Source: Lysobacter sp. KIS68-7 (GTDB lineage Bacteria; Pseudomonadota; Gammaproteobacteria; Xanthomonadales; Xanthomonadaceae). Taken from it: a stretch of 64,000 bases of DNA. Positions 8,301 to 17,424 of this stretch are shown piece after piece (position 1 is the stretch's first letter; each line of letters starts with the position of its first letter). A program made the position numbers and the translations under genes. The notes under the pieces were generated by a model that was not told the origin of the DNA, searched no databases, and was given only the letters and a program-made list of their open reading frames with translations. The stretch spans positions 2,727,001-2,791,000 of the forward strand of contig NZ_CP089925.1 in NCBI RefSeq assembly GCF_021284745.1, in the 5' to 3' direction.

Positions 8301-11300
8301 ACGCGCAGTTCCGGCAATTGGGCGCTGTGCGGTTGCGCCGCGGCGAACTCGGCGACCGCAGCCGGCCAGGTCGCCGGACCACGCGCGACCAGCCACGTCG
8401 GACCGAACCCGGCCAGGCGCATGCCGCCCTCGCCATCGTAGGTCCACAGCAGGCCCGCGCTGTCGCGGCCCGCGGGCGCGGCGTCGGTGGCCAGCGTCTG
8501 CGTGATCGCGTCCCCCAACGCGAGCAACTCGGTGCGCGGAAATTGCGTGAGCGCACCGCTCGTGTCGTAGGGACGCACGCCGAACACGCCCTTCAGAGAA
8601 GGCGAATGGAAGCGGATCCAGTCGACCATCGGCGCACCCGGGCTTTCGTTCGCCGGGCCCTTGAACGTCCCGAGCCACACCGGATCGTTCGGATGGGCGA
8701 TGACGCAACCCGCGCTGGGCACGGCCTGCCGGGCCTTGAAGCCTTCGATCGCGCCCTGCCCCGCGCGGCATGCCGCGTCGGGCTTGATCCACAACGGCTT
8801 GAGCACGCGACCGCTCGCGTCGTGGATCCAGTAGGGACGCGATTCGACCTTGCCATCGACGCGGATGCGGCCATGCACCGCGACCCATTCGGCGGCCCTC
8901 GGTTCGACCGGGGTAAGGTCGTTGGGCAGGCCGATCGCGATCGCGCGGCCGTCGGTCAATGTCGAGAGGAAGTTCGCGAACCCCGTGTACGCCACGCCGT
9001 TGGCGCTCGCGCGATCGGCTTCCTCCAGCCACGCGCTGAGCCAGTCGTGGTCGGAGATGCCGACGATCTCGAGCAGGCCATGGCGCAGGCGGTAGGACAC
9101 CAGCAGCGTGCTCGCGCCGTCGTCGACATGGTTGTCGCTCGCCGGGGCTGCCTTCATGTAATCCGGCGTGCGCTGCACGTAGCTGACCAGCACCAGCAAG
9201 GTCTGGCCGTCCACGCGTTGCACGCGCTGCACGCTGTGCGACTTGGCCTGCGCCTCCTGCGGCGCGGTGCGGAACCCGATCTGGTAGTTCTCCGTCGGCA
9301 ACACCTCGCCGCGTCGCACGCGATGCAGGCGCCCGGTCTTCGGATCATGGAACAGGCCTTCCTGCGCGTCGCCGAACACCAGGCGCGCGTCGGGGTAGCG
9401 GTCGTCGATCGCGTGCAGCAGCGTTTCGTCGGCCACGGCTTCGTAGTAGCGCTTCACCAGCGTGCCGTTGAGCGGATGCGCCGGGCCGCTGCCCGTGCTG
9501 ATCTCGATGAAGCCGTCGGTGCGGAAGTTGAAACCCTGGCGCACCAGCGCCGCATGCACGTCGGGGCCGTGCACCAGGTCGCTCGGCGCGAGGAAATCCA
9601 GCGACTTGATCTCGCGCTTGGCGAAGTTCACGTGCCACGCACCGTGCGGCAGGATCACGTAGGTCTCGGCGATGCCCTCGCCCGCGGCGGCCTTGAGGCC
9701 CGCGGCGCCCTCGACCTCGACGCGCTGGCCATCGATCCACACCACGCCGGTTTCCGCAGCACCGCGCGTGGCCACTTCCACGCGCACCGCATCCGGCGTG
9801 CGCAGGTTGCGCGCGTCCAGCATCCAGATCGTGGTGGCGCCCGAAGGCGGCGCCTTGAGCGACACGTTGCCGTAATCGTTCTGCAGCGCGATGCCGACCG
9901 GTGCGCGTCGCGACGACGGCTCGATGCGATACGCCATGTGGCGCGTCATTTCCTTGTTCGCCGCGCGGTAGTCCGCCTGCTGCTCCGGCGTCCACGTCGT
10001 GTTCTTCGGGATCACGAACGTCGGCATCGCCACGACGTTCACGTGCTCGTCGAGGATCACCTCCACCGTCGTGGCGAGCCAGTCTTCCTGCACGTGGCGC
10101 AGGATCGTGGCGATCGCGTTGTGGTCGAAGTCGTACAGGAAGAAGCCCTGCGACCAGTCGATGCTCTCCATCCGGCGCAGCACCTCGTAGCCCATGAACC
10201 CGGGCTCCTGCACGTGCCGCGTGTTGGCGTCGGCCAGGTCCTGGTAATCGTAGGAATGGAAGTGCGAGGCCGGCGTTGCGGGCAGCACCAGCATCTCGAC
10301 CTGGTCGTCGCTGGCGATCGGCAAGGTGCCGGTGTTGTAGATCCCCGTGCGTGCCAGGATCGGGATCCCGGGCGCGTTGGGATCGGGCGTGGGCTGGCTG
10401 CCGCCGGTCATCAGCGGGCGCGTGCCGCTGAAGCTCGGCGTGCCGATCCTGCTCTTGTCCGCACGATCGATGTAGCTCTCCGCCGTCGTGGTCTTGCGCA
10501 GGCCGATGCTGTCGCGCGTGCGCAGGTCGATGCGGTTGGTCGCGATGCCGAACACCGGCGACAAGGTGCGCGTCTTGTCGTCCCACGTGTAGGGACGACG
10601 CATGTTCGGCGAGGACGGATGGCTGATCGGCAGGTTCTGCTCGTTCCACGTCCACGACGGGCGCGGATACAGATCGGCGAACTTGTCGAACTTGGCTGCC
10701 GAGGCATCCACGTCCTGCGCCACCGCCATGTAGGCCTGCACCAGGCCCACGATGCCGATGCCCAATCCGGCCAGTGGGGTGGCGAGCGCGCCGAGCACGC
10801 TGGACGCCGTCGCCGCGCCCGCCGCTTCCGCGACGAATGCGCCCGTCATCAGGGCCGCGAACGACGTGTCCACCGCCAGTTGCGTGCCGAACACCGCGCG
10901 TTGCTCGGCCGTCTGCGCGTGCGCGAGGTTGTAGATGTCCAGGCCGACCATCGCCGCGCCCAGCACCGACGCAGCCGCCCCCATCGTGCGCGAGGCCATG
11001 CCCATCACGCGCGCGAACAAGGACGCATCCGTGCCCGCGACCGCCGACACCTGCCGCGCGACCTGCAAGCCTTCGCGCGCCAGTTGCACCGTCTGCAGCA
11101 CGTCCTGCACCACGCCCACCGCCATCTGCGCCTGGCTGACGTACATCTGCACCTGCAGCGACGTCGCCAGGTTCTCCGGCAGACCCGTGCGCGCGGCGGT
11201 GCGCTCGCCTTCCAGTACGTGCATCAGGCCCATCAGCGCGAAAGCCGTGTTGAGCGTGGTCACGTGCGCACCGCTCGGGGTGCTTGCGGCCTCGGCGTGG

Positions 11301-14300
11301 ACCTGCGCGTGCATGCGCTCCACGAACTCGCGCGTCTGCGCGAACGTCGCATCGCGCGTCGCGACCTCGCGCGTCTCGCCCGTGCCTTCGTGCATCACCT
11401 GCACGCGATATTCCCGGCCGGACGCGCCCGCTGGTTCCTCGGTGGCGCGTGCAGTGCCGAGCACCGGCATCCAGTGGTCGACGTGAAGATTGGCCTCCTG
11501 CAGGAGCCTGCGCGTCGCGGCGATGTAACGCGTGCCGAGTTGTTCGCCTTCGATGCGCTGCACCAGCGGATCGCTCGCATGCGCCTCGGCCGCGTCCACC
11601 GCGTAGGACGTCGTGTCCGGCGTCGTCAGGCCCAGCTGCACGAGCATTCCCATCACGTTCGTGCGCACCCAATCCGCCGCTTCAAAAAAGGCCTCCTTCA
11701 CCTGAGACCACCAGCGGTGCAGCGGGCCGCGATCGGCCAGGCCTTCCTCGAGATGGTCCAGCACCGGGTGCGGACCATGGCGATCGCGCGCCGCCGCAAC
11801 GTGCGCGCTGTCGATCACGTTGCCGTCGATGTCGGTCGATGCGCCGCAACTGCCGGTGTTGAAGGTGCAGGGACTCGTGGACGACGCGGTCGCACCCGGC
11901 AGGCCGTACAGGTCGCGCACGGCCTGCTCACCCTGGACCAGGTGCGGGAACTTGCCCGCCCGGCCCAGGCGGAGTTGCGTCTCGGGACCTGCAAGCAGTG
12001 CGTAGTTGTGGTGCAGCTGCCGGAGATAAGCCGTCGTCGAAGTCCTCACGCCGAGCTGCGCGCCCTTGGCCCGAAACGCCTCATCGCTCGGCATGGCGAT
12101 CAGGCTCACCGGGTAGCGGCCGAGGCTGGCGTTGACGACTGCGCCGCCGTCGCGCGTGGCGAGGTCGGCGGCATGGAAGATGAACTGATCCAACAGCGCG
12201 CGCGTGCGCAATCGCGCGTAGGCCTGCCTGACCGGCCTCGAATCGAACAATTCGAGCTGCGTCCGCGACGCCGGCGACAGGGTCTGCAGCCACTTCAGGA
12301 GCTCCGTGGGCCCAAGGCCCAGGCCGTCCTGCCCGATGCGATGGGCCCATTCGAGCGGCGTCGCTGCATCGCGCGCGAATTGGATGACGCGCTGCACGCC
12401 GCGGATGCGCGCCGGATCGGTATCGACCACGACGACAGGACCACCCTGCGGACGCATGGCCATCGCGATCGCGTACATGTCGGCGCTCGTGACCATGATG
12501 TCGGGCGTGGACGTTGCGTCGGTGCTGCCGAACACCAGGTCCCACGCCGTCGCCCCCGGATCCCACGACGCATCCAGGCGCGGCCTGACATCGCCGGCGA
12601 TGTCGACACCGACGGTCGCGCCCGAGCGCGAGGTTTGCGCGAGCCCGACGACGTGCGAACCGGAGGGCGCTTGCTCGGCCACGTCAGGGTGCACGGCGCC
12701 TTCGGAGGTCGTATCGACATCGGTATAACGCGCCGGCGGCAGCGCGGCGACGGCATCGACGGCGACCGCGTCGCCCACGCCATCGGGATCTTCGGTGAAC
12801 GTATCGGTCGCGCGGTCGTAGGCCAGCGATGTCGCCAGCAGTGCGGATTCCCGAGCCGAAAACAGATGCCGACCCGTCTGGTCCCTGACGCCGAACCACG
12901 TGACCGGCGTGCCGTTCTCGGCAGGGAACACGTCGTTGACCGTGACGTTGGCGATGGTCACGCGTTCCACGTCGACATGCCGCGTGGCGAGCCAGCGCAC
13001 CAAGGCCTTGGCGTATGCGATCTCGTCGGCACTGAGGCCGGGCGCCGAGCCGACCTGGTAATCGCCTTGGCAGCGCACACCGCAGGCGCGCAAGCTGAGG
13101 TGCGCGATCCGCTTCCGCGATGTGGCGCTCGCCGCGGCAAGACCGGTGTCGGGATGCTCGAGGAACGCTGTGCCCAGCTGCGCGGGGCTCATGCGCTCCA
13201 CGACATATTCGCCCAGGTCCCCTTCGGTGCCACCGTGCAGGTCGACCTGCAGCTCCACGCGCCCGGTCTCCAAGGCACTCCATTGGGTCGCCGGATTCGG
13301 CAACGGCTTGCCGGCGGCGTTGGCGGCAAGGCCCAGCAGGTGGAACGTATCCGCGTACTGGGACTCCGGGAGCTGCGACGTCAGATCCCCGTAGTAATGA
13401 AACAGCGTTTTCGGCAGGGCAATCAGCGCGGCGCGCGCGGCGTTGACCTGGTACATGGACTCCGTCGTTTCGAAAAACCCGCCATCGGACAGGACGAAGA
13501 AGACCTGCACGTCGAACTGGTTCGCCGGCGCCATCGCGCCCAGGTGGGTGCGCTCCAGCGTGTCGCTGCTGCTCACGATGAAGGGGAACGGCGTGCCGTC
13601 TTCGCGGAAGACGTCAGCCCTGTTGTTCATCGGCACCTGCCCGGTCACGCCGGGGATCTGTCCGATCGGCACATAGTGGAGGAAGGGATCTTCGGCGAGG
13701 AATCCGGGAAGCGCCAGCTTCTGCGCCCCGGAATCGTTCGACACATGGTCCAGGCGTCGTGCGTATTTCGCTCCGTAGTTGGCCAGGAGATCCAGCGGCA
13801 GGTCGCTGATGTCGAGCAGCGGATTGCGGTAGACGTTGATCCCGCTCCAGGCCGCCTCGAACGTCGGCACCATCGTCTCCGAGTCGTGCCCGTCGCCGAT
13901 GATCAGCAGATGCCTGGTGTTCTGCAGGTAACGATCCTGGATCGACCGCCGTGGCGTCCCCAGCTCCTTGCGCAACACCGGGGAGCTCCCGAGGAGCAGA
14001 GGCTCGGCAATGCCCGCCGCGCCGAGCACGTTCCTCATGTCGAGCGCATCCAGGAGGATGTCTGGCAACTTGTTGGCGAGCGGCACCGTGGCGGCGCCTT
14101 GTCCCAGGCGCTGGATGATCAGCACCTTCGCGCCCTTCTGCTGCGCGAACGCCAGCAACATGGCCGTGCTCGCCATGCGCGCATCGCGCCCGGCGGTGGA
14201 GGAGGTGCCGCGGCGGATGTCGTGCAACAGGATGACCGTGTCGGGGCCCGCGTTCTCCAGCAGCGCCTGGATCGTCGGATAGCGGTGCGCCTTGCCCGGA

Positions 14301-14443
14301 TCGCGTGTCGTCGGAATTTCCGTCGGCGAATTGGGAAAGCCGAACAACATCGGCATGCCGGCGACGCAGGCGATCGTTAGCAACACCACGCACAGGCGCA
14401 CGCACAGGGAGGAACGAAGGAACGCGAAGGACATTCGGAACAC
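5324..14443 (-). CDS. Giant exported protein: C80-like cysteine protease, TcdA/TcdB-like pore-delivery region, Ig-like repeats and P domain
   Basis: The 3,039-residue protein starts with GTG (14443), with ATG at residue 4 (14434) as an alternative. Residues 12-36 form a Sec signal or membrane anchor. Around 395-520 the pattern VELQVDLHGG (His403), LSLRACG (Cys454) and TVNDVFPAENGTPVTWFG matches the His-Cys dyad and spacing of C80 proteases of clostridial glucosylating toxins and MARTX. Residues about 1095-1240 are long alanine-rich helices with hydrophobic stretches (TPLAGLGIGIVGLVQAYM). They are followed by blocks near 1380-1550 (EMLVLPATPASHF, MPTFVIPKN, TIWMLDARNL) that resemble the TcdA/TcdB translocation region. 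Further on are an EF-hand/FG-GAP-like DIDGDGIADL (about 2433), two Ig-like repeats (about 2720 and 2825) and a proprotein-convertase P domain at the C-terminus. No glucosyltransferase domain was recognised. Domain calls are from motif memory only. Confidence 0.75.
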   Translation of the reverse strand: MFRMSFAFLRSSLCVRLCVVLLTIACVAGMPMLFGFPNSPTEIPTTRDPGKAHRYPTIQALLENAGPDTVILLHDIRRGTSSTAGRDARMASTAMLLAFAQQKGAKVLIIQRLGQGAATVPLANKLPDILLDALDMRNVLGAAGIAEPLLLGSSPVLRKELGTPRRSIQDRYLQNTRHLLIIGDGHDSETMVPTFEAAWSGINVYRNPLLDISDLPLDLLANYGAKYARRLDHVSNDSGAQKLALPGFLAEDPFLHYVPIGQIPGVTGQVPMNNRADVFREDGTPFPFIVSSSDTLERTHLGAMAPANQFDVQVFFVLSDGGFFETTESMYQVNAARAALIALPKTLFHYYGDLTSQLPESQYADTFHLLGLAANAAGKPLPNPATQWSALETGRVELQVDLHGGTEGDLGEYVVERMSPAQLGTAFLEHPDTGLAAASATSRKRIAHLSLRACGVRCQGDYQVGSAPGLSADEIAYAKALVRWLATRHVDVERVTIANVTVNDVFPAENGTPVTWFGVRDQTGRHLFSARESALLATSLAYDRATDTFTEDPDGVGDAVAVDAVAALPPARYTDVDTTSEGAVHPDVAEQAPSGSHVVGLAQTSRSGATVGVDIAGDVRPRLDASWDPGATAWDLVFGSTDATSTPDIMVTSADMYAIAMAMRPQGGPVVVVDTDPARIRGVQRVIQFARDAATPLEWAHRIGQDGLGLGPTELLKWLQTLSPASRTQLELFDSRPVRQAYARLRTRALLDQFIFHAADLATRDGGAVVNASLGRYPVSLIAMPSDEAFRAKGAQLGVRTSTTAYLRQLHHNYALLAGPETQLRLGRAGKFPHLVQGEQAVRDLYGLPGATASSTSPCTFNTGSCGASTDIDGNVIDSAHVAAARDRHGPHPVLDHLEEGLADRGPLHRWWSQVKEAFFEAADWVRTNVMGMLVQLGLTTPDTTSYAVDAAEAHASDPLVQRIEGEQLGTRYIAATRRLLQEANLHVDHWMPVLGTARATEEPAGASGREYRVQVMHEGTGETREVATRDATFAQTREFVERMHAQVHAEAASTPSGAHVTTLNTAFALMGLMHVLEGERTAARTGLPENLATSLQVQMYVSQAQMAVGVVQDVLQTVQLAREGLQVARQVSAVAGTDASLFARVMGMASRTMGAAASVLGAAMVGLDIYNLAHAQTAEQRAVFGTQLAVDTSFAALMTGAFVAEAAGAATASSVLGALATPLAGLGIGIVGLVQAYMAVAQDVDASAAKFDKFADLYPRPSWTWNEQNLPISHPSSPNMRRPYTWDDKTRTLSPVFGIATNRIDLRTRDSIGLRKTTTAESYIDRADKSRIGTPSFSGTRPLMTGGSQPTPDPNAPGIPILARTGIYNTGTLPIASDDQVEMLVLPATPASHFHSYDYQDLADANTRHVQEPGFMGYEVLRRMESIDWSQGFFLYDFDHNAIATILRHVQEDWLATTVEVILDEHVNVVAMPTFVIPKNTTWTPEQQADYRAANKEMTRHMAYRIEPSSRRAPVGIALQNDYGNVSLKAPPSGATTIWMLDARNLRTPDAVRVEVATRGAAETGVVWIDGQRVEVEGAAGLKAAAGEGIAETYVILPHGAWHVNFAKREIKSLDFLAPSDLVHGPDVHAALVRQGFNFRTDGFIEISTGSGPAHPLNGTLVKRYYEAVADETLLHAIDDRYPDARLVFGDAQEGLFHDPKTGRLHRVRRGEVLPTENYQIGFRTAPQEAQAKSHSVQRVQRVDGQTLLVLVSYVQRTPDYMKAAPASDNHVDDGASTLLVSYRLRHGLLEIVGISDHDWLSAWLEEADRASANGVAYTGFANFLSTLTDGRAIAIGLPNDLTPVEPRAAEWVAVHGRIRVDGKVESRPYWIHDASGRVLKPLWIKPDAACRAGQGAIEGFKARQAVPSAGCVIAHPNDPVWLGTFKGPANESPGAPMVDWIRFHSPSLKGVFGVRPYDTSGALTQFPRTELLALGDAITQTLATDAAPAGRDSAGLLWTYDGEGGMRLAGFGPTWLVARGPATWPAAVAEFAAAQPHSAQLPELRVDGVLDIDGNAIAAWFLPASKQWAFGPAGASFASIADDTRAFLRAVDGSLLEARLADAVPDVAEGRVFDGYRLRIPLQVRRIDDGVDGKLSSATPQRDAACTGVKLVHENGAVTCVGTSLQPRVLEWNWCGGALPNAALAGKDNEYIALSCRSPEVAGRTPTVARKGWLSPQGELVALPKDAALQDASVYRLLGFNHALREAYYFRPDHAVLYVADWTGATKRKTHLVDAQVLAQGLFVRLPSTGIAPGALPLIDGLRELGLGTDSERAMTYRIEPATNAHYPRIVVDMGAAPLGTWQQRTVELLYANASRATPQRVPGGWRLADGGHTLELRGTGGHKRLVFGDSRQSLDLATLRPVSFLELPEGYVSPDSSAPDALPFSDRHDIDGDGIADLAKVVRNGTLGRIEWHARKADGSLSDPAPTRSDTDVPLFDARWHRGFYSVEGVVQYCGITALGAHPNDVEFACHRLDAEGVHPRLKRTTFNTTWAGPAPATDADLLPWVRDLVDRGAYWAYDAPTSAFHTRFNGRTMECLGTSAGNCIATANLSLVNLHPDVDAKAQACSATSPPTWCTTGLARQNPKHVEGPWRNENNASNGFVYRIHEGDVECASYNGRNCLGGSVPIASLDPARLNPLRCGAPHRIQWGEPGYGNPIHWCERLRPGAQTVGSGTPVAPTATNLRITGTLQAGGVLRGDYDYADANGDAEGESAYQWYVSDPQTGAPVVVSGAKDRTFILRPQDRGANRKIWFNIERLRAATGSPRDAANMPIGASITGTVTGRAPTASDVALSGTFQPGGTVQATFAYRDADGDAPGLHTYRWYRAAPNSTTRTLIGSGTTPQRALVAADGGQVLFVEVVPLAQDGVAGTAVLSPASVVVGTNIPHYSNGSPVAIPDDGAWVTSTIAVEPHGTINLLTVDVRILHGARDDLEVQLITPWGATLSLHNRSGNGANLIQEFTDPQQAGKSQRGVWTLRVRDGHSGKTGTLERWGLRFQ

Positions 14444-14589
14444 CCGCGCACATGCGCGCGGACGATCCGCGCGGCGAGGAGGCGATCATCCGGATCGACG
14501 CCATGCGCAAGAACGGGAAACCCCTCGAATGACCCCGTACACGTGGCCTGTGCGAACATGCGACGCTTCCCCACGAGAAGGACCCGTCC

Positions 14590-15069
14590 ATGGCCATCCA
14601 ACCCGGCGACCGCCTGCCCGAAGTCAACCTCAAGCGCATCCGCGACGGCGTCGAGACGGTCGATACGCATCAGCTGTTCGACGGCAAGAAGGTCGTGCTC
14701 TTCGCGGTGCCCGGCGCGTTCACGCCCACCTGCTCCGAGCGCCACCTGCCCGGCTTCGTCGAGCGCTTCGAGGACTTCCACAAGCGCGGCATCGAAGTGC
14801 TGTGCATGTCGGTCAACGATCCCTTCGTGATGAAGGCCTGGGGCGAGAGCCAGCACGTGCCGCAGGGCCTGCAGATGCTGGCCGACGGCAACGGCGACTT
14901 CTCCCGTGCGCTCGGCCTGGAAATGGACGCCAGCGCCTACGGCATGGGCACGCGTTCCAAGCGCTTCGCGATCTACGCCGAGGACGGCGTGGTGAAGCAG
15001 CTGCATGTCGAGGCGCCGGGCGAGTTCCGCGTGTCGTCGGCGGAGTACGTGCTCGAGCAGCTGGGCTGA
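14590..15069 (+). CDS. Peroxiredoxin of the Prx5/type II family
   Basis: The 159-residue thiol peroxidase has its peroxidatic Cys48 in VPGAFTPTCSERHLPG and a second cysteine at Cys72 (EVLCMSVND), at about the spacing of plant type II peroxiredoxins. It reduces hydrogen peroxide and alkyl hydroperoxides, probably using glutathione/glutaredoxin or thioredoxin. There is no fused glutaredoxin domain. ATG 14590 is preceded by GAGAAGGA at 14575-14582. It is divergent from the giant gene. Its stop lies one base from the stop of the convergent pbpC. Confidence 0.92.
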   Translation: MAIQPGDRLPEVNLKRIRDGVETVDTHQLFDGKKVVLFAVPGAFTPTCSERHLPGFVERFEDFHKRGIEVLCMSVNDPFVMKAWGESQHVPQGLQMLADGNGDFSRALGLEMDASAYGMGTRSKRFAIYAEDGVVKQLHVEAPGEFRVSSAEYVLEQLG

Positions 15070-15070
15070 G

Positions 15071-17410
15071 CTAGCGCAGCACCTTGAAGGCGATCGACGC
15101 CCACGCGCCCGTTTCGGCGAGCGCGGTGAGCGTGTGCGCGCCGGCCGTGCTGGCATCGAGGTCCCAGGCATCGCCGCCCTTCGATTCGCCGACGAGGCGG
15201 CCATCGAGCAACCAGCGGACCCGCGCGTCGGAGCCGATGGCGCGGACGCGTAGGCGCAGCGGTGCGGCGCTGTTGGGCGGCCGCGCGAGCGTGGCCTTGT
15301 CGACGAGGCCGTCGATGCGCAGTTCTTCGGTGGCGTCGCGGCCGTCGGGCGTGCAGTCGATTGCGCGCGGCGGCATGCGGGCTGCGGCGCGAGCGTCCGC
15401 GGAGAGCCACGGGGATGCGAGTGCGGGCCAACGCGCAATGTCTTCGCTTCTGCGCGTGTGTGCTTGCGTGCAATCGGCAGTGAGGCGTTGGCCGGTGGTG
15501 GCGTCTACGTCGATGCGTTCCCGGCCTGCGCTCCACAGGCGTGCATCGCGTTCGGCGAAGGTCGGCGGAATCACGCCGTCGAGCACCCACGCGCTGCGCT
15601 TCCTGCGGCACAGCTGTGGCGCGTTCGGATCAGGCGGCAGGCCCAACGGCCAGCAGACGTCGACGCGTTCGACGTCCGGCGGCGGCGGACGCGGCGTGGC
15701 ATCGCCCGGCGAGGTCGGCAGGCTGTCGATGGTGTCGAACAACAACGGCAATGCCGTCATCGCGCCGTACTGGCCCGGCATCGGCGTGCCGTCAGGCCGG
15801 CCCACCCAGACGCCGACGGTGTAGCGCCGCGTGCTGCCCAGCGCCCAGGCGTCGCGGTAGCCGTAACTCGTGCCGGTCTTCCAGGCAACGCGCATGCGCG
15901 ATTGCGGGTCGAAGGTGTCGGGCGCGGTGCCCGGGCGCGGATGCGCTTCGAGGATGTCGCGCACGATCCATGCCGCGCCGGGCGACAACAGGCGGCGTTC
16001 GATCTTCGGTGCATCCGGGGTGTAGCGCACGCGGCCCGCAACGCCATCGCGGTTCAACGCGGCGTAGGCGCCGACGAGGTCTTCCAGGCGTGCGCCGGTG
16101 CCGCCGAGGATCATCGAGAGATTGGGTGCTGCGCCGGCGGGCCATTTCAGATCGATGCCCGCGTTGGCGAGGCGTGCGGCGAAGCGTGTCGGGCCCACGC
16201 GATCGAGCAGGTCCACGGCAGGCACGTTCAACGAGAGGCGCAGGGCTTCGGACGCCGCGATCGGTCCGTTGAACGCCATGTCGAAGTTGCCCGGCCGGTA
16301 ATCGCCGAAGGATTGCGGTGCGTCGACAAGCAAACTTTCCGAATGGATCAGGCCGTCGTCGAGTGCGAGGCCGTAGAGGAAAGGCTTGAGCGTCGAGCCC
16401 GGCGAGCGCCAGGCCTTCACCATGTCGACGTGGCCCAGGCGATCCTTGTCGGCGAAGGCGACGGAACCGACGTAGGCGCGCGCTTCGAGCGTGGCGTTGT
16501 CGATGACGAGCAGCGCGGCGGACGTGCGCGGCGGCAGGTCGGAAAAATAGGTGGCGACGCGGTCTTCGAGCATGCGCTGCAAGTCGATGTCGAGCGTCGA
16601 ACGGATGCGCGGGGCGTTCGGTTGTTCGTCGCGCAGGCGTTGCGCGAGCAGCGCGGCGTAATGCGGCGGCTGGAGCGCGCGCGCCACGACGGGTTCGATG
16701 CGTGCTTCCTCGACATCCTGTTTCGACCAGGTGCCCTGCTCCGCCATGCGCGCAAGCACCTTGTCACGAGCAACCCGCGCGAGCTCGGGCGCACGATCCG
16801 GACGCAGGCGACTCGGTGACTGCGGCAAGACCGCGAGCAACGCCGCTTCCGCATGCGACAACTGCGACGCCGGCTTGCCGAGATACGCCCAGCTCGCCGC
16901 TTCGATGCCTTCGATGGTGCCGCCGTAGGGCGCGCGGTCGAGATACAGCGTGAGGATCTCGCGCTTGGACAGGTGCACTTCCAGTTGCACCGCGCGCGCG
17001 AGCTGCCGCACTTTGCCCCACAGGCTGCGCGAATGTGGATCGAGCAAGCGCGCGACTTGCATCGTCAGTGTCGAACCGCCCGACACCACGTGTCCGTTGC
17101 GCACCCATTGCCAACCCGCGCGCCCCAACGCGATGGGATTGATGCCCGGATGCGACCAGAACCAGCGGTCCTCGTATCCGATCAGCGCCTGCAGGTAGAG
17201 CGGCGAGACTTGTTCCGGCGTCGTCGGATGCCGCCACACGCCGCCGCGGTCTGCGAAGGCACGCAAGGGCGTGCCATCGCGCGCGACCACCACGCCCCCT
17301 GCCCCGCGCGTGTCCGGCAAGGGCAAGGGAAACGCGAGGTCCAGCAGCATCGCGACGATGAGCACCGACAGCGCCGCGAGCATCGCCCACGGCGCCCAAC
17401 GTTTCCGCAT
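15071..17410 (-). CDS. pbpC: Penicillin-binding protein 1C (peptidoglycan glycosyltransferase/transpeptidase)
   Basis: The 779-residue bifunctional class A PBP has an N-terminal membrane anchor (MLAALSVLIVAMLLDLAF). The GT51 glycosyltransferase motifs are EDRWFWSHPGINP, GGSTLTMQVARLL and KREILTLYLDRAPYGG. The transpeptidase motifs are SPGSTLKPFLYG (SxxK), SLN in RLSLNVPAVD and KTGTSYGYRD. The C-terminal BiPBP_C-like domain follows PPTFAERDARLW. The frame is open further upstream into the neighbouring gene, but ATG 17410 lies 14 bases after the alpha-2-macroglobulin stop with GAAAGA ahead of it. The pairing with the alpha-2-macroglobulin gene is a widespread arrangement for periplasmic defence and cell-wall repair. 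Confidence 0.95.
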   Translation of the reverse strand: MRKRWAPWAMLAALSVLIVAMLLDLAFPLPLPDTRGAGGVVVARDGTPLRAFADRGGVWRHPTTPEQVSPLYLQALIGYEDRWFWSHPGINPIALGRAGWQWVRNGHVVSGGSTLTMQVARLLDPHSRSLWGKVRQLARAVQLEVHLSKREILTLYLDRAPYGGTIEGIEAASWAYLGKPASQLSHAEAALLAVLPQSPSRLRPDRAPELARVARDKVLARMAEQGTWSKQDVEEARIEPVVARALQPPHYAALLAQRLRDEQPNAPRIRSTLDIDLQRMLEDRVATYFSDLPPRTSAALLVIDNATLEARAYVGSVAFADKDRLGHVDMVKAWRSPGSTLKPFLYGLALDDGLIHSESLLVDAPQSFGDYRPGNFDMAFNGPIAASEALRLSLNVPAVDLLDRVGPTRFAARLANAGIDLKWPAGAAPNLSMILGGTGARLEDLVGAYAALNRDGVAGRVRYTPDAPKIERRLLSPGAAWIVRDILEAHPRPGTAPDTFDPQSRMRVAWKTGTSYGYRDAWALGSTRRYTVGVWVGRPDGTPMPGQYGAMTALPLLFDTIDSLPTSPGDATPRPPPPDVERVDVCWPLGLPPDPNAPQLCRRKRSAWVLDGVIPPTFAERDARLWSAGRERIDVDATTGQRLTADCTQAHTRRSEDIARWPALASPWLSADARAAARMPPRAIDCTPDGRDATEELRIDGLVDKATLARPPNSAAPLRLRVRAIGSDARVRWLLDGRLVGESKGGDAWDLDASTAGAHTLTALAETGAWASIAFKVLR

Positions 17411-17424
17411 TCGATCTTTCGTGT

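Noticed and set aside
6311-14380. A 2,689-codon open frame on the + strand, antisense to the giant toxin-like gene
   Set aside because: Its translation is Arg/His/Gly/Val-rich with no recognisable domain, and such antisense frames arise from GC-rich codon bias. The minus strand has a signal peptide and coherent domains.
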